NCBI RefSeq assembly: GCF_046845755.1
Contig: NZ_CP177357.1
Location: forward strand, 2,666,001-2,730,000
Length of the DNA stretch: 64,000 bases
Direction of reading: 5' to 3'
Source of the DNA: Rubrivirga sp046845755
GTDB lineage: Bacteria > Bacteroidota > Rhodothermia > Rhodothermales > Rubricoccaceae
Shown here: piece after piece, positions 32,019-39,965 of the stretch
Layout: the number at the start of each line of letters is the position of its first letter
Numbering within the stretch: the first letter of the stretch is position 1
Notes under the pieces: generated by a model
Told to the model about the DNA's origin: nothing
Database searches by the model: none
What the model saw: the letters and a program-made list of their open reading frames with translations, nothing else
Made by a program: the position numbers and the translations under genes

Positions 32019-32027
32019 CGGGCGACG

Positions 32028-32885
32028 CTAGAGACTGCCCGTCACGACGAGCACGTCGTAGAGGGCGTGCGTCCACGCGGCCACGGCGAAGCCGCGGACC
32101 AGGAAGACGGCGTTGAGCGCCAGCCCGAACAGGAAGCGGAACGTGAACACGGACAGCGTGAACGGGTCGCCGAAGGCGCCGAGGTGGTGGACGGCGCTGA
32201 ACACGAGCGCGCCGACGACCGCGGCGACGACGTAGGCGCGGCGGTCCGCCAGCGGCGAGGCCCGGCGCAAGAGCAGGAACAGGCCGCCCACCAAGATCAC
32301 GCGGAACACGAGCTCCTCGTAGAGCCCGGCGCCAATGCTGAGCGCGAGTTGGAGCCCGAGCCCGAACCGGTCCATCTGCGCCAGCGCGAGGTCGGGCACG
32401 ACCCAGCTCCCGAACAGGGCGCCCACGACCCCGCTCACCAGGAACGCCAGCACGACGGCGTACACCAGCGACTCGGCCACGATGAGCCCGAACCACCGGG
32501 CCCGCAGCGGCGGCCGGCGGGCCCGCTCGCGCCACATCACGACGGCGCCGAGGGCCACCACGAACGCCCCGATCGCCGCCCAGCCGGTCCCGCCGACCGA
32601 CGCGATGAGCCCCTTTAGCCACACGTCCGCGCCGACGCGGACCTGGCCGGGGGCGTCGCCATTCGCCACGATCACCCCGACCTCGTAGAGCACGAAGAGG
32701 GGGAGCGCGGCCAGGAAGCCGTACGTCGCCGAGCGCGTCGCGGCGTGGTAGCCGACCGGGGCCGGCGGGCCGGGTGTGGCGCCGGACACCGCGCCAGGCG
32801 TGGGGTTCGCGAGTTGCTCCATCTCGGCCGCCAGGCGGGCGGACTCGGCGGCGAGGCGGGCGGTTTCGTCTGCGGGCAACGACAT
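32028..32885 (-). CDS. CPBP family intramembrane glutamic/metallo-endopeptidase
   Basis: The 285-residue inner-membrane protein shows the Abi/CPBP protease motifs: EELVFR (the EExxxR motif) near residue 196, FSAVHH near residue 238 and HALYD near the C-terminus. About eight hydrophobic helices are visible. The N-terminal 50 residues are a Glu/Ala-rich helix and Pro-rich linker outside the membrane. Members include CAAX prenyl endopeptidases in eukaryotes, while bacterial members serve bacteriocin immunity or unknown roles. Its 5' region is a long purine/pyrimidine hairpin (32886-33035). The same-strand neighbour upstream is the LysM/RlpA gene, about 150 bases away. Confidence 0.88.
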   Translation of the reverse strand: MSLPADETARLAAESARLAAEMEQLANPTPGAVSGATPGPPAPVGYHAATRSATYGFLAALPLFVLYEVGVIVANGDAPGQVRVGADVWLKGLIASVGGTGWAAIGAFVVALGAVVMWRERARRPPLRARWFGLIVAESLVYAVVLAFLVSGVVGALFGSWVVPDLALAQMDRFGLGLQLALSIGAGLYEELVFRVILVGGLFLLLRRASPLADRRAYVVAAVVGALVFSAVHHLGAFGDPFTLSVFTFRFLFGLALNAVFLVRGFAVAAWTHALYDVLVVTGSL

Positions 32886-33035
32886 GGAAGCGCGGGGGGA
32901 CCCGGCCGCCTACGCGAGCCGCGCGGCCGAGATGCGCGGGGGTGGGGGACGAGCAGAAGAGGCGAGGCGCGGAGGGGAAGAGGAGTTTGCTTCCGTCCTC
33001 TTTTCCTCTTCTCTTCCCTCCTCTTCTCCTGTCCC
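32886..33035 (-). promoter_or_regulatory. Long purine/pyrimidine hairpin leader upstream of the CPBP gene
   Basis: Read on the minus strand, a purine arm of GGAGAAGAGGAGGGAAGAG-type sequence (about 32990-33035) is followed by a pyrimidine arm of CTCCTCTTCCCCTCC-type sequence (about 32940-32985), then the start codon. The orientation relative to the start is the same as on the plus strand at 442-3015, which shows that the pattern follows the gene and not the chromosome strand. Confidence 0.45.
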
Positions 33036-34073
33036 CTACCGCACGGCGCGGACGTCCACGCGGCGCGCCGCGTTGGGGTCGAGCTCCAGCGCCGTCGCCG
33101 CCGCCGCCGAGAGCTCCAGGAGGTACGAGCGGCTGACCGGGCCGCGATCCGTGACGCGCGCGAACGTGCTCCGCCCGCTGGCGGGGTTCGTCACCAGCAC
33201 GACCGTGCCGAAGGGCAGCGTCCGGTGGCTGACGGTGAACGCGAGGGGGTCGTAGGCCTCGCCGCTCTCGGTCGGGCGGCCGCGCATCACGTCGGGGTAG
33301 ACGAGCGCCAGCCCGGACTCGTCCGGCTCGCGCAGGTCGGCGCGGAGCGCGACGGCGGGGTTGACGGCCGTCGGCAGCCGGAGCATGGTGCCGGGCGCGA
33401 GCGGCGCCGTCGAGAGCGCGTTGAGACGGGCGAGCGCGTCGACGTCGATGCCGAGCGCGGCGGCGATGGAGTACAGCGTCTCGCCGGGCTCGACAAAGTG
33501 GACGAGGTCGGCCGGGACGGTCGTCTCGCGGATCGACCAATCGCGCGGCGGGCCGAGCGGGACGGGCCCGCTGGCGACCGGGGCGCCGCCCCCGCCCCCG
33601 CCGACGACGAGCCGCTGGCCGATCTCGATCTGGTCGCCCGAGATCCCGTTGAGCCGGCGGAGCTCGTCGACGGTCGTGTCGTAGCGCAGGGCGATGCGGA
33701 ACAGCGTCTCGCCCGCCGTGACGACGTGGACGACGCCGTCGGCCGCCCCGCCGCGCGGCGCCGGCGCGTCGGGCGTCGGGCGCGTGGGGATCGCCTCGCC
33801 GACGCCGGGCGGCGGCTCGGGGGCCTCCAGCCGAGGGCGCTGGCCCCGGGGCGCGCGGTCGGTCAGCCGCAGCGTCTGGCCGACGGTGATGTAGTTGTCC
33901 TCGAGGTCGTTGAGCGCCCGGAGCGCCTCGACGGTGAGCCCGTTCGCGCGCGAGATGCGGAAGAGCGTGTCGCCCGGCTGGACCACGTACGTGTCCGCCG
34001 ACTGGGCGGCGACGGGAGCGGCCGAGAGGGCGGCGAGCGCGAGGCTGAGGGCGAGGGCGATGCGGCGGGTCAT
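33036..34073 (-). CDS. Secreted triple-LysM protein with RlpA-like domain
   Basis: The 345-residue envelope protein has a signal peptide (RRIALALSLALAALSAAPVA). Three LysM peptidoglycan-binding domains follow at about residues 28-70 (YVVQPGDTLFRISRANGLTV), 108-152 (HVVTAGETLFRIALRYDTTV) and 187-232 (HFVEPGETLYSIAAALGIDV). Pro/Gly linkers join them. The C-terminal domain (about 255-345) is RlpA/double-psi-beta-barrel-like, with SHRTLPFGTVVLVTNPASGR and FARVTDRGPVSRSYLLELS. RlpA-like proteins bind or cleave denuded glycan strands at division septa. Whether this one is catalytic is unknown. The gene follows the TPR gene by ten bases, indicating one operon. Confidence 0.87.
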   Translation of the reverse strand: MTRRIALALSLALAALSAAPVAAQSADTYVVQPGDTLFRISRANGLTVEALRALNDLEDNYITVGQTLRLTDRAPRGQRPRLEAPEPPPGVGEAIPTRPTPDAPAPRGGAADGVVHVVTAGETLFRIALRYDTTVDELRRLNGISGDQIEIGQRLVVGGGGGGAPVASGPVPLGPPRDWSIRETTVPADLVHFVEPGETLYSIAAALGIDVDALARLNALSTAPLAPGTMLRLPTAVNPAVALRADLREPDESGLALVYPDVMRGRPTESGEAYDPLAFTVSHRTLPFGTVVLVTNPASGRSTFARVTDRGPVSRSYLLELSAAAATALELDPNAARRVDVRAVR

Positions 34074-34083
34074 GCGGAGGGGG

Positions 34084-34401
34084 CTAGTCGTCGAACTCGG
34101 CCTCCAGGAGCGCGCTCTGGAGCTCGGCGCGGGCGTGGAGGTCGCCGGCCGAGGTGGCCGCGCCGATGCCGGCGCGGTACGTGTCGAGCGCGTCGGCGTC
34201 GCGGCCGAGCGCGCGGTACAACGCGCCGAGGTGGAAGTACGTGCCGACGTAGTCGGGGCGGTCGGCGACGAGCGCTTGGTAGAACGCGAGCGCGCGGTCG
34301 GCGTCGCCGCGCTTGGCGTGCTCCTGCGCCAGCGCGAACCGCGTGAACGGGTCGTCGGGGTCGGTGGCGAGGAAGCCCTCGAGGGCGGCGATGCGGTCCA
34401 T
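34084..34401 (-). CDS. Small TPR protein
   Basis: The 105-residue cytosolic protein has at least two tetratricopeptide repeats: PFTRFALAQEHAKRGDADRA with LAFYQALVADRPDY, then TYFHLGALYRALGRDADALD with TYRAG. A C-terminal helix completes a solenoid. No signal peptide is seen. TPR modules mediate protein contacts and the partner is unknown. It is the first gene of an operon with the LysM/RlpA gene. The box TATCTTGC lies four bases before the ATG, suggesting a leaderless transcript. Confidence 0.82.
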   Translation of the reverse strand: MDRIAALEGFLATDPDDPFTRFALAQEHAKRGDADRALAFYQALVADRPDYVGTYFHLGALYRALGRDADALDTYRAGIGAATSAGDLHARAELQSALLEAEFDD

Positions 34402-34405
34402 GGCC

Positions 34406-34413
34406 GCAAGATA
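34406..34413 (-). promoter_or_regulatory. TATCTTGC -7-like box abutting the 34401 start codon
   Basis: On the minus strand the order is TATCTTGC, GGCC, ATG. The spacing of box to start is the same as at 9688 and 11977. It falls in the gap between the TPM gene and the TPR gene. Confidence 0.5.
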
Positions 34414-34466
34414 GGCGGGCCGCGAGCGGGGCGTTCCCCACAGCCGAGGGCCCCGCGCGGCGGGCG

Positions 34467-35300
34467 CTACCAGCTGCCGCCCGCGCCGCCGCCGCCGCCG
34501 AACCCGCCGCCGAAGCCCCCGAACCCGCCGCCGCCAAAGCCCCCGCCGAAGCCGCCGCCGCCGAACCCACCGCCGCCGCCGCCGCCGAAGGCGCCCGTGG
34601 GGATCACGACGAAGCCCGGCCCGCCACGGCGACGCCGCCGCCCGCCCCCCGACCCGCTCGACGGAGGCGGCGGGCCGTGGCGCGACGACAGCACGACGAG
34701 CACGATGAAGATGACGAACAGCACGCAGAGCACGGACGGGATCCCACCCTCGCCACTTCCGGTCGCGGCCGACGGCGCCTCGAACTCGCCCGAGAGCGCC
34801 GCCACGATGGCGTCCGTGGCCTGGTCGATCCCCGCGTAGTAGGCGCCCTCGCGGAAGCGCGGGACCAGGACGTTGCGGATGATCGTCGCCGACGTCGCGT
34901 CCGTCAGCGCGCCCTCGGCGCCGAAGCCGGTCGTGATAAAGACCTCGCGGTCGGCCAGGGCGACGAGCAGCACCACGCCGTCGTCGATGCCCGCGCGGCC
35001 GACGCCCCACTCGCGCAGGACCTCGGTCGCGAAGTCGACCGGCGCCACGTCGTTCGTCGACTGGACGACCACGACGGCGACCTGGGAGCCGGCCGAGTCG
35101 GCGAAGGCGACCAGCTTGCGCTCGAGCGCGTCGACCTCGGAGGACGTCAGCGTGCCGGTGAAGTCGTTCACCAGGCGCGGCGGCGACGGCCGCTCGGGGA
35201 TGTCGAACCGCGACTCGTAGGGGCGCCCGTTCTGGGCCGCTGCCCCGCCGGCGAGGGCCAGCAGCAGGGCGAGAACGGCGAGGCGGCGGAGCACGGGCAC
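34467..35300 (-). CDS. TPM domain (YgcG-like) protein with Gly-rich tail
   Basis: The 277-residue protein starts with a signal peptide (RRLAVLALLLALAGGAAAQ). A TPM domain covers about residues 43-170 (LVNDFTGTLTSSEVDALERK, then DDGVVLLVALADREVFITTG and FGAEGALTD). One membrane helix follows at about 190-207 (VLCVLFVIFIVLVVL). The tail of about 65 residues is nearly all Gly and Phe (FGGGGFGGGFGG repeats), a common feature of YgcG proteins. TPM proteins have been linked to acid phosphatase activity and photosystem repair in plants; the bacterial role is unclear. Translation begins at GTG 35300. LemA lies 42 bases upstream, and the lemA-TPM pairing is widely conserved. Confidence 0.88.
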   Translation of the reverse strand: MPVLRRLAVLALLLALAGGAAAQNGRPYESRFDIPERPSPPRLVNDFTGTLTSSEVDALERKLVAFADSAGSQVAVVVVQSTNDVAPVDFATEVLREWGVGRAGIDDGVVLLVALADREVFITTGFGAEGALTDATSATIIRNVLVPRFREGAYYAGIDQATDAIVAALSGEFEAPSAATGSGEGGIPSVLCVLFVIFIVLVVLSSRHGPPPPSSGSGGGRRRRRGGPGFVVIPTGAFGGGGGGGFGGGGFGGGFGGGGFGGFGGGFGGGGGAGGSW

Positions 35301-35342
35301 GGGGGGGCGGTCAGAGACGCGGGGCCTCGGGGGAGCCGACGG

Positions 35343-35942
35343 CTAGTCGAACGTGATGGTCGGGGCCTCCTCGGCGCCGGCCTGCGACTCGAACGGCGCG
35401 CGGCGGTCGACGCCCGCGAACCCGGCGACCAGGTTCGTCGGGAACGTCCGGATGCGGCCGTTGAGGTCGGCGACGGCCTGGTTGTAGTCGCGCCGCGCCG
35501 TGGCGATCCGGTTCTCGGTCCCCTCGATCTGGCTCTGGAGGTTGAGGAAGCCCTCGTTCGCCTGCAGCGTCGGGTACCGCTCGGAGACCGCCAGCAGGCG
35601 ACCGAAGGAGCTCCCGAGGGCGGCCTGGGCCTCCTGGTAGCGCTGGAGCGCGGCCGGGTCGTCGAGGTCGTCGGCGCTGATCTGGATGGAGGTCGCGCGG
35701 CTCCGCGCCTCGATGACCTCCTGGAGCGTCTCGCTCTCGAAGTCGGCCTGGCCCTGGACCACGGCGACGGCCTGCTGCACAAAGTCGGCCCGGCGCTGGT
35801 ACTGGGTCTCGACGTCGGCCCAGGCGCGCTCGACCTGCTCGTCCTGCTGGACCAGGCTGTTGTAGGATCCGCACCCCGCGCAGCCGGCGAAGCCGACGAG
35901 GAGGACGATGACGAGGAGGGCGATGGCGCCAGTGCTGCGCAT
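35343..35942 (-). CDS. lemA: LemA family protein
   Basis: The 199-residue protein has an N-terminal membrane helix or lipoprotein-like signal (TGAIALLVIVLLVGFAGCAG). The LemA core starts with SYNSLVQQDEQVERAWADVE and TQYQRRADFVQQAVAVVQGQ and ends with DLNGRIRTFPTNLVAGFAGV. The core is a helical bundle facing the periplasm. Function is unknown, but LemA is almost always next to TPM proteins, as here. ATG 35942 is chosen because it starts directly at the membrane segment. The cysteines in GFAGCAGC may be lipidation sites. A weak TAACGTGC box at 35966-35973 may drive the pair. Confidence 0.9.
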   Translation of the reverse strand: MRSTGAIALLVIVLLVGFAGCAGCGSYNSLVQQDEQVERAWADVETQYQRRADFVQQAVAVVQGQADFESETLQEVIEARSRATSIQISADDLDDPAALQRYQEAQAALGSSFGRLLAVSERYPTLQANEGFLNLQSQIEGTENRIATARRDYNQAVADLNGRIRTFPTNLVAGFAGVDRRAPFESQAGAEEAPTITFD

Positions 35943-36091
35943 GGGTCGGACAGGGGGGTGGGGCCGCACGTTACGCCGGACGGTGGGAAAGGATGCCTCC
36001 CCCCCGGGCGGTTCCTCTCGGGCACGCCAATCCGCACGGCGCGAGCGCCCGGATCGGCCCGAGGTTTCGCGCCCCATCCTTCCCCCTGCCG

Positions 36092-36673
36092 ATGCGCACG
36101 ATCGCCGCCCTCGTCCTGCTCACCGTCGCCTTCCCCATCGCCGCCCAGCCCGCGCCGGACGCCCCCAGCACCTGGGCCCAGACCGCCAAGGGCGTCCGGA
36201 TCTTAGGCGGTGGCGGGTCCATCGTCCGGTTCCAAAACAACACGTCCGCGACCCTCTCCCCTCGCGTCGGCCGGTTCGTCTCGGACAACCTCGCGGTCAG
36301 CGCGAGCGTCACGCTCGGCTACAGCCGGTCCACGTCGGACGTGCAGGGCACGTTTTCCAACACCCAGTTCGGCGTGGGCCCCACGGTCACGTATTACCTC
36401 GGCAACACAACAGGCGCCGCGCCCCGGCCCTTTGTCGAGGGCGACCTCACGCTCTCGTACACGCGCTTCAGCAGCGACCTCAGCAGCGCGCTCGGCAACG
36501 ACGCCATGTCGGACACCTCGATCGGCGGCGGGCTGTCGGCGGGCGTGGAGCTGCCCATCGCACGCAACGTGGCGCTCCGGGGCGAGGCGTTCTACCAGAC
36601 CTCCGACCTGACCTTCGACAACGACGTCTCGTTCTACGGCGTGCAGGTCGGGTTCTCAACGTTCCTTTACTGA
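36092..36673 (+). CDS. Small outer-membrane beta-barrel protein
   Basis: The 193-residue protein has a signal peptide (MRTIAALVLLTVAFPIAAQP). About eight amphipathic strands follow, such as NLAVSASVTLGYSRS, FGVGPTVTYYLG, FVEGDLTLSYTRF and NVALRGEAFYQTSDL, and it ends in aromatic FSTFLY. This is the plan of OmpW/OprF-like eight-stranded barrels that take a C-terminal aromatic for BAM insertion. No periplasmic domain follows. It diverges from lemA, with about 150 bases between. A specific channel or adhesion role cannot be read from the sequence. Confidence 0.82.
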   Translation: MRTIAALVLLTVAFPIAAQPAPDAPSTWAQTAKGVRILGGGGSIVRFQNNTSATLSPRVGRFVSDNLAVSASVTLGYSRSTSDVQGTFSNTQFGVGPTVTYYLGNTTGAAPRPFVEGDLTLSYTRFSSDLSSALGNDAMSDTSIGGGLSAGVELPIARNVALRGEAFYQTSDLTFDNDVSFYGVQVGFSTFLY

Positions 36674-36736
36674 CCCGCTGGCGCCAGCGTGGGGGGCGGA
36701 CTTGATCCCCCCTGTTCTGACCCTGAGAGACGGGTC

Positions 36737-36869
36737 GGGGAGGTGCACCCCTCCCCGGAGCGTCATCCCGAACGGATGTGAGGGATCTCAGCGCGGCCAT
36801 CCAGCCCTTCCGTCCGCCGGTCGTGAACTGAAGGCTTGCGCTGAGATCCCTCGCGAGCTCGGGATGACG
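36737..36869. repeat. REP-like element with paired CGTCATCCCGA/GAGGGATCTC arms
   Basis: This lies in the 272-base gap between the beta-barrel and FAD-dehydrogenase genes. An arm CGTCATCCCGAAC...GAGGGATCTCAGCG (36761-36793) is the near reverse complement of CGCTGAGATCCCTC...TCGGGATGACG (36839-36869), with 14 and 11 perfect end matches. A smaller GGGGAGG-TGCACC-CCTCCCC hairpin precedes it at 36737-36756. Similar GTCATCCCGAxC...GAGGGATCT repeats are widespread in bacterial genomes, so this is an inserted repeat family and not a local signal. Confidence 0.75.
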
Positions 36870-36945
36870 TTGATGGAGTGGTTCGACGTCGACCGAGACA
36901 CGTCAAGCCAGGAGTGGATGGAGATACGCCCCCACGCAGTCTGCC

Positions 36946-39858
36946 TCACCGCAGCCGGGCCGCCAGCGCCTCGGCGGGGTGGAGCGCCCGGCGGCCCGTC
37001 GTGTGCTCGATCTGCTCGCGGCAGCTCGTCCCGGCCGCGACGACGACCGCGTCGGGCGCCGCGCGGACGGCGGGCGCGAGGCGGTCCTCGGCGATGGCGA
37101 CCGACACGTCGTAGTGCTCGGCCTCGTAGCCGAACGCCCCGGCCACGCCGCAGCACCCGGCCTTCGTCTCGGACACCGCGAGCCCGGCCGCGCCCAGGCA
37201 GGCGTGGCTGGCAGCCATCGTCGACAGCGCCTTCTGGTGGCAGTGCCCGTGGACGAGCGCGTCGCCCGCGCCGGCCCAGTCGAGCGCCGCCAGCCGGTCG
37301 GCGTGCGCCGCGCACCACTCCTCGAAGGTGACCGCCGCCGCCGCGACGGCACGCGCGTCATCCGACTGCACGAGCCGCGGGATCTCGTCGCGCAGCGTCA
37401 GGATGCACGACGGCTCCAGGCCGACGATCGCGACGCCGTCGTGCGCGAGCGGGGCGTACGTCTCGACGAGCCGGTGCGCGAGGCGCGTCGCGTGGGGGAG
37501 GTAGCCCTTCGACACATACGTCCGCCCGCAGCAGCGGTACGGCGGGACCTCGACGCGCGCGCCGGCGGCGGTCAGGACGGCGAGCGCGGCGCGGGGGATC
37601 GACGGCTCCTGGAAGCGGCCGAAGGTGTCGGCAAAGAGCGCCACGCGGGGGCCGTCGCCAGTGGGCGTCGGGGCCTCCTTCTCGGAGAACGGCCGGGTCG
37701 CGAACGCCGGGAGCGCCCGCTCGCGCGAGACGCCGATTGCCGCGAGCGCCGCGCGGGCGGGGGGCAGACGGTTGACGACGTTCGCCACGCGCGCCAGCGG
37801 TCCGGCGACGCGCCGGGCCACGACGGGCAGGTGCGCGAACAGGCGCGTCCGCGGCGAGGGCGTCTCGGTCTCCCACTTTTTGGATTGCCACACCGTCTTG
37901 AGCGCCGCCATGTCGACCGACGCCGGGCACTCGGCCTTGCAGGCCTTGCACGAGACGCACAGGTCGAGCGCCTCGGCCACTTCGGGGCCCGTCAGCGAGT
38001 CCAGCCCACCCGACAGCGCCTCGCGGAGCGCGTTCGCCCGGCCCCGCGTCGAGTCCTTCTCCTCGCGCGTCGCCATAAACGGCGGACACATCGTGCCGAC
38101 GTCCGTCTTGCGGCAGACGGCCGACCCGTTGCACGCCTCGACGGCGGCCGTGAAGCCGATGTCTTGGCCGGCCGAGTCGTAGAACGCGAGGCCGGTCGCG
38201 ACCGGCGACGGGCGGTAGTCGGGCCCCATCCGGAGCGCCTCGGTCAGCGGCGGCACGTCGACGATCTTGCCGGGGTTGAGGCGGCCGCCGGGGTCGAAGG
38301 CGCGCTTGGTGGCCTGGTACGCCGCGTAGAGGGCGGGCGAGTAGAACTCCTCCGCCAGCGCCCCGCGCGCCCGGCCGTCGCCGTGCTCCGACGCGATCAC
38401 GCCCCCGTACGTTTTCGCGAGCCGCGCCGACGCCCGCGCGATCCGCTCCATCGCGGCGACCTGCTGGGGCTGGCGCAGATCGAGGAACGGGCGGACGTGC
38501 AGGCAGCCCGCGCTGGCGTGCGCGTAGATCACGGCCTCGACGGAATCCGCGGCCATCGCCTCTTCGAGCTCGCGGATGTACGCCGGCAGGTGCTCGACGG
38601 GCACGGCGGCGTCCTCGATGATGGCGGCGGCCTGGACCGGGAGGCGCGCGCTCATCGCCAGCCCCAGCCCCACCTTGCGGACCGCGTACACGTCCGCCAT
38701 CCGCGCCTCCTCTTCGAGGTCGGTGATGACGGCGCCCGCGCCGAGGTGCCGCCGCAGGCTCGCGAGCCCCTCGCGGCACTCGGCCAGCGACGCCCCGCTG
38801 TACTCGACGATGAGCAGCGCCGCCGGCAGCTCGCCGTGCGGGCCGCACTGCACGAAGTGGAGCTTGGGCGCGTACTCGGTCACGTCGAGCGCCCGCTCTA
38901 GGGCGATCCGGTCGAATAGCTCGACGGCCGTCGGGCCGGTCTCCAGAATCCCCTCGACGGCCTCCAGCGCCCCCATCCGCGACGGGTAGTGGACGACGCC
39001 GAGCGCGGCGTGCGCCGGCTTCTCGACGAGCCCGAGCGTGATCTCGGTCGCGAACGCGAGCGTGCCCTCGGAGCCGGCCAGCAGGTGCGCGAGGTTGCGC
39101 GTCCCGTCCCACGCCCGGCCCGGACCGCGGTCGACCTCGGGCGCCTCCATCATCCGCTCCAGCCGGTACCCGCCCGCGCGCCGCCACCACCGCGCCGTGT
39201 CGGTCCGGATCGCGTGCTCGTGGACGGTGAGGAGCGCGTCGACGCGCTTGGTGACATCCCCGAGCGTCCCCGACTGCCGGGCCTGGTGCGCCCACGCCTC
39301 GGGCGAGAGCGCCCCGAAGTCGGCGGGCGTCCCGTCCGCCAGCAGGACGCGGGCCGACTCGGTCCAGTCGACGACGGCGCCGTACTGGATGGAGTGCGTG
39401 CCGGTCGCGTTCGTGCCCAGCATCCCGCCGAGCGTGGCGCGGTTCGACGACGCGGGGTCGGGCCCGATGGTGAGCCCGTGGACGGCCGCGGCGCGGTTGA
39501 GGTCGTCGAGGACGACGCCGGGCTGGACGGTCGCCGTGCGGGCCTCGGCGTCGAGGGCGACGATGGCGCCCAGGTGCTTGGTCGTGTCGACGACGAGCCC
39601 GCCCGAGACGGCGGAGCCGGCCAGGCTGGAGCCCGAGCCGCGCGCCGCGAGCGGGACGCCGTACTGGGCGGCGGCCTCCAGCGCCGCCTGCACGTCGTCG
39701 GCGTGCTTGGGGATCAGCACGCCGAGCGGGGGCTCGCGGTAGAGGCTGGCGTCGGTCGCGTAGAGCGCCTTCGAGAGCGCGTCCAAGCGCAGGTCGCCGG
39801 CGAGGCGGGGGCGGACGGCGGCGGCGAAGGCCTCCAGGCGGGCGGGCTCGAGTTCCAT
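36946..39858 (-). CDS. FAD-binding and (Fe-S)-binding oxidoreductase (GlcD/GlpC-type fusion)
   Basis: The 970-residue enzyme combines a flavin dehydrogenase with an electron-transfer module. The FAD_binding_4 domain covers about residues 35-270, with LAARGSGSSLAGSAVSGGL and ASSNRATLGGMLGTNATGTH. An FAD-oxidase C-terminal domain follows to about 550. Cysteine clusters come next: CNGSAVCRKTDVGTMCPP near 575 and CVSCKACKAECPASVDM near 633, fitting 4Fe-4S centres. Then come CCG-type domains with RCCGRTYVSKGYL near 776 and AGCCGVAGAFGYE near 906. Relatives oxidise D-lactate, glycolate or D-2-hydroxyglutarate and feed the quinone pool; the substrate is not determined. TACGTTCG lies three bases before the ATG. 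Confidence 0.9.
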   Translation of the reverse strand: MELEPARLEAFAAAVRPRLAGDLRLDALSKALYATDASLYREPPLGVLIPKHADDVQAALEAAAQYGVPLAARGSGSSLAGSAVSGGLVVDTTKHLGAIVALDAEARTATVQPGVVLDDLNRAAAVHGLTIGPDPASSNRATLGGMLGTNATGTHSIQYGAVVDWTESARVLLADGTPADFGALSPEAWAHQARQSGTLGDVTKRVDALLTVHEHAIRTDTARWWRRAGGYRLERMMEAPEVDRGPGRAWDGTRNLAHLLAGSEGTLAFATEITLGLVEKPAHAALGVVHYPSRMGALEAVEGILETGPTAVELFDRIALERALDVTEYAPKLHFVQCGPHGELPAALLIVEYSGASLAECREGLASLRRHLGAGAVITDLEEEARMADVYAVRKVGLGLAMSARLPVQAAAIIEDAAVPVEHLPAYIRELEEAMAADSVEAVIYAHASAGCLHVRPFLDLRQPQQVAAMERIARASARLAKTYGGVIASEHGDGRARGALAEEFYSPALYAAYQATKRAFDPGGRLNPGKIVDVPPLTEALRMGPDYRPSPVATGLAFYDSAGQDIGFTAAVEACNGSAVCRKTDVGTMCPPFMATREEKDSTRGRANALREALSGGLDSLTGPEVAEALDLCVSCKACKAECPASVDMAALKTVWQSKKWETETPSPRTRLFAHLPVVARRVAGPLARVANVVNRLPPARAALAAIGVSRERALPAFATRPFSEKEAPTPTGDGPRVALFADTFGRFQEPSIPRAALAVLTAAGARVEVPPYRCCGRTYVSKGYLPHATRLAHRLVETYAPLAHDGVAIVGLEPSCILTLRDEIPRLVQSDDARAVAAAAVTFEEWCAAHADRLAALDWAGAGDALVHGHCHQKALSTMAASHACLGAAGLAVSETKAGCCGVAGAFGYEAEHYDVSVAIAEDRLAPAVRAAPDAVVVAAGTSCREQIEHTTGRRALHPAEALAARLR

Positions 39859-39861
39859 GCC

Positions 39862-39869
39862 CGAACGTA
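39862..39869 (-). promoter_or_regulatory. TACGTTCG -7-like box abutting the 39858 start codon
   Basis: On the minus strand the order is TACGTTCG, GGC, ATG. The spacing matches the leaderless arrangement seen at other genes, although the fourth base of the box is G and not C. Confidence 0.45.
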
Positions 39870-39890
39870 CCGCCGGGGCGGGCCGGGGGG

Positions 39891-39926
39891 GCCGATCTCC
39901 CCGGCGCCGGGGAGGCGCCTATCGGC
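39891..39926. promoter_or_regulatory. 18-bp perfect palindrome with outer inverted pair in a divergent promoter region
   Basis: CTCCCCGGCGCCGGGGAG at 39897-39914 is a perfect palindrome. GCCGAT at 39891-39896 and ATCGGC at 39921-39926 extend the symmetry around it. It lies between the divergent FAD dehydrogenase and type IX cargo genes, about 25 bases beyond the dehydrogenase promoter box. A dimeric regulator site is the likely reading. Confidence 0.5.
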
Positions 39927-39965
39927 CGGTCGCCCCTACGCTGAGCGTCCCCTTCCGCCGCTCCC

